Positions 21,889 to 31,649 of a DNA stretch of 64,000 bases are shown piece by piece. The position numbers and the translations under genes were made by a program. Source of the DNA: Candidula unifasciata (taxonomy: Eukaryota; Mollusca; Gastropoda; Stylommatophora; Geomitridae); contig CAJHNH020006890.1 of assembly GCA_905116865.2 (NCBI GenBank), positions 124,001 through 188,000 of the forward strand. Direction: 5' to 3'. Positions within the stretch are counted from its first letter, which is position 1. Each line of letters begins with the position of its first letter. Below the pieces are notes generated by a model. That model had not been told where the DNA came from. It saw only the letters and a program-made list of their open reading frames with translations, and did not search any database.

Positions 21889-22157
21889 CCATGTGTGGGT
21901 TCTGGGGCCCCATTGTGGGGACAACAAGAATAGTTTGACTGCTTTCCCAGCAAGCATTTTGAAGAAGTTGACTAACTGGGAATTTCCTTCGAAGTCGGAG
22001 TGCATCTGCTCAAGCGAACGGAACAATCAACTTCACACAAATAAGCCAGTAAAACGGATGTACATGCAAAACTCAGGCTCAAAGTCCAAATGGACGAACA
22101 ACCAGGACTTTCCGCCAGAACTTACAACTGGTGAACAAAGAAGAAAGAAGAAGAAAA
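21889..22157 (+). mobile_element. ~280-bp SINE (AAG-tail family), copy 1, with target-site duplication
   Basis: It starts near CCATGTGTGGGTTCTGGGG and ends GGTGAACAAAGAAG with an AAG-rich tail, matching 58660-58947 and 60204-60476. The flanks GAATGGCAAACTA (21876-21888) and GAATGGTAAACTA (22158-22170) are a 13-bp target-site duplication with one mismatch. It sits in an F1 LINE copy. Confidence 0.85.
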
Positions 22158-22800
22158 AGAATGGTAAACTAACTGAGAAAATATCAGATACCCCATTCAA
22201 CCTACAAAGAAGTTATAATTGGGGCACTGATGAAATCAGGGCTGTGTTAAGGCAGGCAAAAGACAGTATACCTGGTCCAGATGACATCCGCTATGGAGAT
22301 ATTTCACAGCTGTCTGATAACAAGTTGGAGGAACTGGCGAGTATCTACAACAGCAGTATTGAAAGTGCGACAGTCGATGAAGAGTTGCTGAATAATTATC
22401 TGATACCTTTGCTGAAGCGTGTTAAAGACCACACGACAATACAGGGCTACCATGTAAACACAATGGAGAATATAGCTATCAAGCTGTTGGAAAAAATTGT
22501 TGCAAAAAAAAATATCATGCCATCTTGAGCAGTTAGGCCTCCTTCCACCCACCCTGTGAGGATATCGCCAGAGAGTCCTGGAGGAATGCAGTGATCTTTG
22601 CATTTGATGTTTGTGAGGGACTCCACTTAGTGATAGAAACTTGTGCTGCTGCAGTTGATCTTGAGGAAACATACAACAAGGTACCATTTTACTTCTTGAT
22701 TGATCAGCTTTTTGATCTTGGTCTCAGCCCATTCCTTATTAATTGGATCTCATCGGTTTTCTTCAAAAGGAACACTTTTACTATTTATGTCTCAGACTCT
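22158..22800 (+). mobile_element. Reverse transcriptase N-terminal part of an F1 retrotransposon
   Basis: The frame reads DEIRAVLRQAKDSIPGPDDI, LPLLKR-like, GYHVNTMENIAIKLLEKIVA and, after a frame change near 22510, FAFDVCEGLH, AAVDLEETYNKV and LGLSPFLINWISSVFFKR. These are RT blocks 1-3 of an RNase H-bearing non-LTR element. The element stops abruptly where the 31-bp satellite begins, before the catalytic FADD block. Confidence 0.8.
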
Positions 22801-24622
22801 GATTACTGTTACTATTATGTATGTCACAAACACTGATTGCTTTAACTATTTCTGTCTCAGACACTGATAACTGTAACTATTTCTGTCTCAGACACTGATT
22901 GCTTTAACTACTTCTGTCTCAGATACTGATTGCTTTAACTATTTCTGTCTCAGACACTGATTGCTTTAACTATTTCTGTCTCAGACACTGATTGCTTTAA
23001 CTATTTCTGTCTCAGATACTGATTGCTTTAACTATTTCTGTCTCAGATACTGATTGCTTTAACCTTTTCTGTCTTAGACACTGAATGCTTTAACTATTTC
23101 TGTCTCAGACACTGATTGCTTTAACTATTTCTGTCTCAGACACTTTTTGCTTTAACTATTTCTGTCTCAGACACTGAGTGCTTTAACTATTTCTGTCTCA
23201 GACACTAATTGCTTTAACTATTTCTGTCTTAGACACTGAGTGCTTTAACTATTTCTGACTCAGACACTGATTGCTTTAACTATTTCTGTCTCAGACACTG
23301 ATTGCTTTAACTATTTCTGTCTCAGATACTGATTACTTTAACTATTTCTGTCTCAGATACTGATTGCTTTAACTATTTATGTCTCAGACACTGATTGCTT
23401 TAACTATTTCTGTCTCAGATACTGATTGCTTTAACTATTTCTGTCTCAGACACTGATTGCTTTAACTATTTCTGTCTCAGACACTGATTGCTTTAATTAT
23501 TTCTGTCTCAGACACTGATTGCTTTAACTATTTCTGTCTCAGACACTGAGTGCTTTAACTATTTCTGTCTCAGACACTGATTGCTTTAACTATTTCTGTC
23601 ATAGACACTGAGTGCTTTAACTATTTCTGTCTCAGACACTGAGTTGCTTTAACTATTTCTGTCTCAAACACTGAGTGCTTTAACTATTTCTGTCTCAGAC
23701 ACTGATTGCTTTAACTATTTCTGTCTCAGACACTGATTGCTTTAACTATTTCTGTCTCAGACACTGAGTGCTTTAACTATTTCTGTCTCAGACACTGAGT
23801 GCTTTAACTATTTCTGTCTCAAACACTGAGTGCTTTAACTATTTCTGTCTCAGACACTGAGTGCTTTAACTATTTCTGTCTCAGACCATGATTGCTTTAA
23901 CTATTTCTGTCTCAAACACTGAGTGCTTTAACTATTTCTGTCTCAGACACTGATTGCTTTAACTATTTCTGTCTCAGACACTGATTGCTTTAACTATTTC
24001 TATCTCAGACACTGAGTGCTTTAACTATTTCTGTCTCAGGCACTGAGTGCTTTAACTATTTCTGTCTCAGACACTGATTGCTTTAACTATTTCTGTCTCA
24101 GACACTGAGTGCTTTAACTATTTCTGTCTCAGACACTGAGTGCTTTAACTATTTCTGTCTCAGACACTGAGTGCTTTAACTATTTCTGTCTCAGACACTG
24201 AGTGCTTTAACTATTTCTGTTTCAGATACTGACTGCTTTAACTATTTCTGTCTCAAACACTGAGTGCTTTAACTATTTCTGTCTCAGACACTGATTGCTT
24301 TAACTATTTCTGTCTCAGACACTGATTGCTTTAACTATTTCTGTCTCAGACACTGAGTGCTTTAACTATTTCTGTCTCAGACACTGAGTGCTTTAACTAT
24401 TTCTGTCTCAGACACTGAGTGCTTTAACTATTTCTGTCTCAGACACTGAGTGCTTTAACTATTTCTGTCTCAGACATTGAGTGCTTTAACTATTTCTGTC
24501 TCAGACACTGAGTGCTTTAACTATTTCTGTCTCAGACACTGAGTGCTTTGACTATTTCTGTCTCAGACACTGAGTGCTTTAACTATTTCTGTCTCAGACA
24601 CTGATTGCTTTAACTATTTCCT
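22786..24622. repeat. 31-bp minisatellite array (~59 copies)
   Basis: The unit is about TGCTTTAACTATTTCTGTC plus TCAGACACTGAT, 31 bp, repeated head to tail for 1.8 kb with little divergence. Two main variants (GATTGCTTT and GAGTGCTTT) are intermixed, with GAGTGCTTT commoner toward the right. The array abuts the F1 reverse transcriptase fragment and lies in an intron of the SPRY gene. Confidence 0.97.
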
Positions 24623-24989
24623 TCCAGTTCTGTTTCTTTTGCTAAGCAGATGTTTATCTTCCTGCTTTAAAACGTCTATCATGACAGTAAAGTTTGGATC
24701 ATTACAAAATTTTTTTTAAAATTATCCCTTTCCAAATTTATTTTTGTTTTCTATAAATATAATGGAAGAAAAGAAAAAAGCAGAAGAAATCTGGAGTCTT
24801 GTCAACTTTTATAAAAGTGCAGGGGTTCAAGTTTCTATACCAAGAGCAGACAGGTAAAAGTGAAGGCTACAAAGTAGATTTGTGTGTGTGTGTAAAGGCA
24901 CGTAATCACTAAGTCCAAACTGTCAAGAATTAACTGCTTTCTACAAACTTTGCCATTAAAAACAGGGGTTTTGTTGAGATGTCCATAAT

Positions 24990-25130
24990 AATCAAAGTGG
25001 CATCATTAGGAGATTGTCGCAATGACATCATTCATTCATTCAGTAGCATGTCCCTCGCGGAACCTCGCTGCCATAACAACCCTCCGGAAAACCTTCCTAT
25101 CATGAGCAAGATTTCATGATTGCAATGACA
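24990..25130 (-). mobile_element. RTE-like retrotransposon 3' end fragment (F3)
   Basis: GCCATAACAACCCTCCGGAA and CATGAGCAAGAT are the reverse complement of a 3' end also present at about 63880-63945 (+ strand). Confidence 0.45.
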
Positions 25131-25289
25131 TCATAATGTTAAAAATAACTATTTTTCCACCGTTAATAATATATAATTTTTGTTGTTGCAAATATAGCCA
25201 TACCCACCATATCTACACATTATGCAGTTGCAACCAGTACTGAAGCTGTAATATCGATGTAGCAGCCATTTCTCACCGATTTCATGTCA

Positions 25290-27765
25290 TCAATAACGTA
25301 CCACCAGGCAGCAGGAAAAACTTTAAACTTTACTGGTCACCTGAACAGGGCACTTTGCATTCCAAACTTAGTACCAGGAGGGAAAATATGGAGAAGGATC
25401 CGACAGATAAAAATGTAATACTTCATAACAGAGCAAAAGCGGCCTTCATCAAAGAGAGAAATAATCAGATGAGGGAAAGCTGGCACAAAAAGACGGCATC
25501 ATTTAACCTCGAGAAGGACACTTCACAACTGTGGAATCTCACAAAAAGCCTGAATGAAGACAAGACAGAAAAAGCCAGAGTTGTACTCCAAACAGACGAT
25601 GGAGCTGTTACTGGCAAGGTATTACAAACGAATTTCCCTCTCATCTTTGACCTGCTGCCAAGAAGTTTCTTCTCTGCATTTACAACCAGAGCTGGCAAAA
25701 AGGTGTAGTACCGTCAGCCTGAAAGGAAGCTCTCATCCAGCCTATCCTTAAAAAGGGTGGAGACAGAAGAGACCCAAAAAGCTACAGACCCATCAGCCTT
25801 CTTAGTTGTGTAGGAAAATTGATGGAGAAATTAGTAAATAAAAGACTAATGTGGTTCTTGGAGACAAACTCGTTAATCACCACCACACAGACGGGATACA
25901 GACAACACAGAAACACAGAGGACCAGTTGACATATCTGGCACAGGAAATAGAGAATGCCTTCCAGGAAAAAAAAGAAAGTTCTTGCTGTCTTCTTTGACC
26001 TCTCTCGTGCTTTTGATACAGTTTGGAAAAAAGGCCTACAACTAAAACTACTACAGGCAGGAGTTGTGCACAACATTTACAAGTGGATCAAAGACTTTCT
26101 TTTCCAACACACAGCCAGATTCGGAATTGATGGACACATCGGCAAACTGGCAAAACTAAGAGACAGGGCAGTGCGATAGCACCAACTCTGTTCCTGGTTT
26201 ACATAAATGATATCACAGCAACCTGCCACCAGCACGTTTCTAATACCCTGCATGCCGATGACTTTGCAGTTTGGACAGCCTCCGAATACACTACCACAGC
26301 CTCATATCTGTTACAGAAAACTGGAAAATGTAGAAGCTTGTACTGAAAAATGGGGTCTAAAGCTAAATAATTCAAAAAAGCACAGCAACCCTTTTCTCTC
26401 TCTCCCCCAAAAAAGAAAAAAATCCAAATTTGGATAAAAAACCAGCTCATTCCATAGACTGACACTCTTACCTTTCTTGGCGTTACACTTGATTCGTGAC
26501 TAACTTGGAAGTCACATGTAGAAGCAGTACAGGGGAAAGCATTCAAGAAGCTTGCAGTGATGAAAAAATTAGCGGGTACCACATGGGGCGCTAACTCCAG
26601 AATTCTAAAACAAGTATATACTGGAGCAGTCAGGCCGGTCATGGAATATGCCTCCACTGCATGGGCTGCAGCAGCCAAGACAACAATGGGAAAACTGGAC
26701 AAGGTTCAGAATATGGGATTAAGGATTGTTCTCGGAGCCATGAAAACCACCCTCATCAGACAGAATAGCAGATACTGAACCACTTGAACTCAGAAGACAA
26801 TACAAAACTCTTTTACAGTAAGAGAAATTAAAAAGACTTCAAAGTCACCCACTGCATTTTAAATTTCAAGAGAGAACAAAAAACAGACTGAAGCGTCAGA
26901 GCCCCAACCACCTTGCTAGAGAACTGTACAGACAGCACCAAGATCTGCTTGAAAGAGATGTTGCACTGTGCGAAAAACCTGGGCCAGAACCATGGACAAG
27001 CAAGCCAGAGAAGGCAAATGTAGTCCTAAAGGTACCAGGGATCACTTCAAAGGTTGCCCAGACGGAGACACAACAGAGAACCCTGGCTCTTGCTATGCTT
27101 GATGAGAAGTATCCAAACACCACTTGGACTCAGGTTTTTACCGACGGCACTGCTACAGAGCAAATTGTTATACTTAGTGACTCATTGTCTGTTCTCCAAG
27201 CACTATCAAGCAAAAAACAAGACAAACTAATTGCAGATCTAAGAACCAACATTGGCTTACTCTCCAAGGAAGCAGAACTGGTCTTGCAGTAGATACCAGC
27301 CCACTGTGGTATTCAAGGAAATGAGAGAGCAAATGAGTTGGCAAAAGCTGGGAGTAATCTTCCACAACCTCATCCACCACACAGCTACAAGGAAACCAAA
27401 ACAGCGCTAAAGCAGTCTTTCAAGCAGGAGTGGAGAAGGCAGAATGGAGATTACAGAACAGAGAGTGACAGCATAAACAAACTCAACAGGAAAGAACAAA
27501 CATCAATTTTTAGACTTCGGACTGGACACTGTGGTCTTCGAGCACACATGTACAAGATAGGCATAAAAGAATCTGCTGCCTGTGATTGTGGAGCAGAAAG
27601 ACAGACCCTGAGCACATACTACAGTACTGCCCTTACCTCTCCCAGCAAAGATTGTGGATCTGGCCCAAGAGAGCTTCACTGCAAGAGAAGCTATGGGGGA
27701 CCGGTGGCGACCTTAAACGCACAATCCTATTTATGACTCAGACGGGACTCAATGTTTAGTATGAC
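25290..27765 (+). mobile_element. F2 non-LTR retrotransposon, 5'-truncated: RT, RNase H, AAG tail
   Basis: Broken frames cover an RT with YRPISLLSCVGKLMEKLVN, TGYRQHRNTEDQL, motif A FFDLSRAFDTVW and motif C as HADDFAVWT near 26247. The thumb region follows with YTGAVRPVMEYASTAWAAA. A shortened RNase H region has VFTDGTA and ILSDSLSVLQALSS; its middle is deleted and the conserved Glu helix is not seen. The end has FRLRTGHCGLRAH and a CDCGAERQT cysteine cluster. The 3' end is GTCGAACGCAGAAGAAGAA. At least six frameshifts or stops make it non-functional. It is collinear with 55800-58150 and shares its 3' end with 37590-37930. Confidence 0.88.
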
Positions 27766-27939
27766 TGATGTCGAACGCAGAAGAAGAAAAAATGTCATCA
27801 AAACCTCATAAAATGACTTCCTCAGTGTGACATGGTTAAAGAAAGATCAAGGATAATGATAATGAAAACAACAACTAGTAGAGAGCAGTTACAAGTAAGT
27901 AACTGACTTAAGCTGAAGGAATCAGACAGACTGCATGTA

Positions 27940-28115
27940 TCAAGGTTAGATAACCAATAGCTGAACACTTTGCCTGTGCTGAAGGCAAGAAATGAAATTC
28001 TATAACAGAATTACTAACGTGGAGCTCTAGGGGAGAACTAAACAAATTCAAGTGAATCAGCTGGTGTTGTATAGGACAAATATTGTAAAAACCTGTATTT
28101 GCATGTGTATAGGCC
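27940..28115 (+). mobile_element. F4 RTE-like fragment
   Basis: CAGAATTACTAACGTGGAGCTC and AACTAAACAAATTC...GGACAAATATTG match the same part of the F4 copy at about 59880-59980 (ITNVELCERIKQI, IGHILR). Confidence 0.6.
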
Positions 28116-28198
28116 ACACTCAGTTTCTGAGATGATAATTTTATGAAAAAATAATTTTCTTAGATTTCACTGAGAGACCAAAACCGAAACAGTAGTAC

Positions 28199-28433
28199 CT
28201 GTAAGCAGTGAAGGATGAGTTCATAACAGCAAAGTTACATCTGTAAATGTAAGCTGCAAGTAGTGCATCTTGTGCAAGCAATTTAAACCCACTTATGGCT
28301 GGGAAAAGTGCTTTACAACACGCACTGACCTCATGATTTAGCTGTGGACAACAATGGCGCAGTGACTTCCCCACACCAACCAAGAGAAACTGTTTGGTTT
28401 CAATGACATTTATTGAAGTTAAAGAAGACACAA
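28199..28433 (-). CDS. Multi-SPRY protein, exon 11 (linker region, tentative)
   Basis: A CCCCCATGCTGTAG acceptor and a GCTTACAG|GTACTA donor bracket a 235-bp open segment. Joined to exon 10 (G|TT) it reads SSLTSINVIETKQFLLVGVG, then HCCPQLNHEVSACCKALFPA and LAAYIYRCNFAVMNSSFTAY. It contains no SPRY motif and would sit between the third and fourth units. It ends in phase 2, which does not match exon 12 (phase 1), so an exon is missing or the boundary differs. Confidence 0.45.
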
Positions 28434-28622
28434 CTACAGCATGGGGGCAATTTGAAATCCAGCTGGTACTCCTGTTTATCAATAAATTTTGTTCAAGTGA
28501 TATGTAGTCCTGATGTCTTGAATATAAGCCAAACTATATTTTGCATCAACACATTTTGGTCAAAATACTGCAACCTATACACATGTAAATACAGTAACTA
28601 GAATATCCTTGAAGGGTCAAAT

Positions 28623-29067
28623 GAGGTTAGAGGAATAAAGGCAGATCATAAAATATATGGATAAGAGAACTGGAGAGTGAAGTGAAAAAACAAAATGGGG
28701 TTAGAGGAATAAAGGCAGATCATAAAATATATGGATAAGAGAACTGGAGAGTGAAGTGAAAAAACAAAATGGGGTTAGAGGAATAAAGGCAGATCATAAA
28801 ATATATGGATAAGAGAACTGGAGAGTGAAGTGAAAAAACAAAAATGGGGTTAGAGGAATAAAGGCAGATCATAAAATATATGGATAAGAGAACTGGAGAG
28901 TGAAGTGAAAAAACAAAATGGGGTTAGAGGAATAAAGGCAGATCATAAAATATATGGATAAGAGAACTGGAGAGTGAAGTGAAAAAACAAAATGGGGTTA
29001 GAGGAATAAAGGCAGATCATAAAATATATGGATAAGAGAACTGGAGAGTGAAGTGAAAAAACAAAAT
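28623..29067. repeat. 74-bp tandem repeat (six near-identical copies)
   Basis: The unit starts GGGGTTAGAGGAATAAAGGC and ends GTGAAAAAACAAAAT. Starts are at about 28623, 28697, 28771, 28846, 28920 and 28994, so the period is 74 bp (one 75). Copies differ at only one or two bases. The array runs into an RTE-like 3' end. Confidence 0.95.
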
Positions 29068-29180
29068 GGGGACGACAAGGAATGAGCTACCAATGATAGG
29101 AAAACAGGACAATTTGGTTTTAGTTGGGAGCCTATACTCCATTGGGGGATCAACAGCAGAAGTAGAAGAAGAATTTACCA
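29068..29180 (+). mobile_element. RTE-like retrotransposon 3' end with GAA tail
   Basis: After the last 74-bp repeat the decayed frame reads ENRTIWF*LGAYTPLGDQQQ and ends in AGAAGTAGAAGAAGAA. This matches the usual end of RTE-like proteins followed by a short-repeat tail. Confidence 0.5.
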
Positions 29181-29314
29181 CTGTGAGGTAAATTACTCGG
29201 TAAAAAATGAGTTCACATTTTCATCTACACAATTATTATTCTACAACTGTCAGTACAGAAAGGTTTCCATTTGTCAGTTCTCAGTATAGATATGGGACTG
29301 CTTAGAAAAGTTAC

Positions 29315-29530
29315 CTACTACACTGAAAGCTGGTGCTGCCTGTACCACATTCTGCCAGAAGACATCTATGACGACACTAGAACCATTAGAACATAAGGCT
29401 ATTGTTGGGAGAAAGTCCGCTCTGTTAGACTGGGTGTAATAAACTGTGCCCACTGGGTGCAGGTTTTTTGTAAACAAGGCAACTGACATGTTTTTGGCAA
29501 AGGTTACCATCTGCACCGTTACCATATCAC
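29315..29530 (-). CDS. Multi-SPRY protein, exon 10 (third SPRY unit, C-terminal half)
   Basis: This 216-bp exon lies between TCTTTTTCAG and GTAGTAG|GTAACT. Joined to exon 9 (G|GT) it reads GDMVTVQMVTFAKNMSVALF, then a loop and FLPTIALCSNGSSVVIDVFW. These correspond to the GDVV... strand and the YPAVALYS..DSV strand of SPRY domains. It is homologous to exons 2 and 3 combined (GDVLGVLINY ... YLPTISIECG), so one intron was lost or gained between the two units. Confidence 0.88.
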
Positions 29531-29574
29531 CTGAAAAAGAGATGTTCAACTACTGGTTGTTACAGTCATTAGAT

Positions 29575-29830
29575 AACAGCATAATAACTCAGTTACTAAA
29601 TATAAATAGCAATAAACTCAGTTAAATAAATAACAACATAATAATTCAGCTGCTAAATATAAATAGTTAGAAACTTCGTTAAATTAATAACAACATGATA
29701 ACCCAGTAGCTAAATATAAATAGCAATAAACTTAGTAAAATAAAAAACAATATAATAACCCAGTTGCTAAATACAGTAACAAAATGTAATACATCAGTTG
29801 CTAATTACGCACATAATAAAAACCTTAATA
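29575..29830. repeat. ~57-bp diverged tandem repeat
   Basis: About four copies of a unit containing CTAAATATAAATAG and AATAAACT(C/T)AGT occur with a period near 57 bp. It is AT-rich and more diverged than the other arrays. Confidence 0.7.
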
Positions 29831-29879
29831 ACTTATTTGCTAAATTCAACACTTTCTGCATGTGCTGTGCTTCCTCAAG

Positions 29880-30185
29880 AACAAAATTATCCCCACTGTA
29901 AAGAGAATTCACCCAGAGCCTCATTGTGGTGGAAACAAGAACAGACTCACAGATCCTTTTACAAGCATGTTGTAATGGCCAACAAATTAGGGCTGTTTCC
30001 TTTGAAGTCAGAGTAGATCTGCCTGAGAGACAAGGAACCAACAGTAAATAAACCCGATCTGTAAAACAGATATGCATGCAAACCTCAAGTTCTGGAACAA
30101 GACTAAAGTCCAAAAATGGATGAAAAAACAGAACTTTTTGCCCAAGTATACAGCGGCTAAACGCTAAGAATAGAAAGAATAAATT
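29880..30185 (+). mobile_element. ~280-bp SINE (AAG-tail family), copy 2, diverged
   Basis: GCCTCATTGTGG(T)GGAAACAAGAA, TTTGAAGTCAGAGTAGATCTG, GAGACAAGGAACCAACAGT and GATCTGTAAAACAGAT match the other copies in order. The ends are worn and no target-site duplication is visible. It is the oldest of the four copies. Confidence 0.75.
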
Positions 30186-30339
30186 CACGCAAACAGGCAT
30201 AATTTATTTAGAAAGGTGTTCAAGGTTTTTCCCCAATTAATTTTGTTTTGTTTTACAAGTCTCAATGATTTATTTCTGAACGTTAGCCAGTAAAACTGGC
30301 CATTACTTTGTTTTTTTAAAATATATTTTAAGGTAGCAA

Positions 30340-30620
30340 TCATTGTGTAGCGGCTAGACTCTCACCTGTAGATCAGAAGGTCATAGGTTTGGCTCCTGTC
30401 GGGAGCCAGATTTAAAAAAAAAACATGACCTTGGCTCCCACGTCAACCCAGCCTTAAATGGTACCAGGTAAATTCCTGGAAAGTAAGGGTGGCCAGGGTG
30501 ATCTGACCAAATCACTCACCAAGTACTGATTAGTCCATAAACTACAGGTCTAGCCCCATATGCCCAACATGCCTAAAAACATGGAAATAGGTCCTTGACC
30601 TAATTTAGATTGCTCACTAT
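30340..30620 (+). mobile_element. tRNA-derived SINE
   Basis: The head has TGTGTAGCGGCTAGACTC (A-box region) and GGTTTGGCTCC (B-box region). The body includes ATGACCTTGGCTCC, CCCAGCCTTAAATGGTACCAG, GGCCAGGGTGATCTGACC and GTACTGATTAGTCC. A reverse copy of head and proximal body lies at 31445-31645, and a body-only copy at 18070-18240. Confidence 0.75.
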
Positions 30621-30723
30621 AGTGTGCTTGCCTGCCAAGGCAGTGGTCTGGGTTCAGTTCTTAATAGAGGCATGAATATTTGTTTTCAATATTGTTATCT
30701 GATACATACAGATTAATTCTTAC

Positions 30724-30885
30724 CTTCACGGTATTTGTCTCCAGACAAATTGCCATCACATCTTGAGTTCCTGTACAGTTTTCCATCTTGCGATATCCAG
30801 CCAACTGAAGGAGTTAGTTTACCAGGAAATTCATTCAAAGGAAAGTCTCGCCCAGCTACTCCTACTCCAACAGTTGATTCTTTAC
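30724..30885 (-). CDS. Multi-SPRY protein, exon 9 (third SPRY unit, middle)
   Basis: This 162-bp exon lies between TTTGTTCCTAAG and GTGAAG|GTAAGA. Joined to exon 8 (T|GT) it reads CKESTVGVGVAGRDFPLN, PSVGWISQDGKLYRNSR and GDKYRE. This is the classic SPRY pattern of a glycine/valine strand, a WxP-like turn and SVGY..DGK. It has exactly the length and phase of exon 1 (60573-60734), its counterpart in the first unit. Confidence 0.92.
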
Positions 30886-31015
30886 CTTAGGAACAAATGA
30901 CACAAAAGCAAACTAGGTTTAGCACTGTCTATATTTCAGCCAATGTAAATGTTCTAATACATATGTGTGTGTATAAAAGTAAAGGTCCCTTTTCCATGCC
31001 TTTAGGCATATAGGG

Positions 31016-31430
31016 CACAGCATCACTTTTCTCTCTCTCTCTCACCAAAAAAGAAAAGAATCGAAATTTGGATAAAAAATTAGCTCATTCCACAGACTGA
31101 CACTCTTACCTTTCTTGGCGTTACACTTGATTCGCGACTAACTTGGAAGTCACATGTAGAAGCAGTACAGGGAAAAGCATTCAAGAAGCTTGCAGTTATG
31201 AAAAAATTAGCGGGTACCACATGGGGCGCTAACTCCAGAATTCTAAAACAAGTATATACTGGAGCAGTCAGGCGAGTCATGGAATTTGCCTCCACTGCAT
31301 GGGCTGCAGCAGCCAAGACAACAATGGGAAAACTGGACAAGGTTCAGAATATGGAATTAAGGATTGTTCTCGGAGCCATGAAAACCATCCCCATCAGAGA
31401 GATAGAGAGAATAGCAGATACTAAACCTAT
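31016..31430 (+). mobile_element. Second copy of an F2 RT segment, nearly identical to 26385-26770
   Basis: About 400 bp match the F2 element, with only scattered differences through YTGAVR(R/P)VMEYASTAW and IVLGAMKT. Both ends lie inside the coding region and no 3' tail is present. That is unusual for target-primed retrotransposition and suggests duplication or recombination. Confidence 0.85.
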
Positions 31431-31444
31431 ATTTTTATAGACCA

Positions 31445-31645
31445 ATCGGCACAAAATGGGTGATGTGGTCATCATCATGCCGGCCGCCTTTACTTGCTGG
31501 GACTGCCGCCGGTACCAACTCAAGGCTGGGTTGCCCTCGGAGTCAAGGTCATATTTTTAAAAAGTCTGGCTCTGCCAAGCGAGCGAACCCACAACCTTCC
31601 GATCCACACGCGAGCGTCTAGCCGCTACACCACGTCAACTCCCCA
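31445..31645 (-). mobile_element. tRNA-derived SINE, reverse copy
   Basis: On the - strand it begins GGGGAGTTGACGTGGTGTAG, then CGGCTAGACGCTCG and GTGGGTTCGCTCGC (A and B box regions). It continues into a body with ATGACCTTGACTCC and ACCCAGCCTTGAGTTGGTACC, matching 30340-30620. Confidence 0.75.
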
Positions 31646-31649
31646 TGTG

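Noticed and set aside
22786..24622. CRISPR-like regular array (31-bp units)
   Set aside because: The units are contiguous with no unique spacers, and the genome is eukaryotic. It is a minisatellite.
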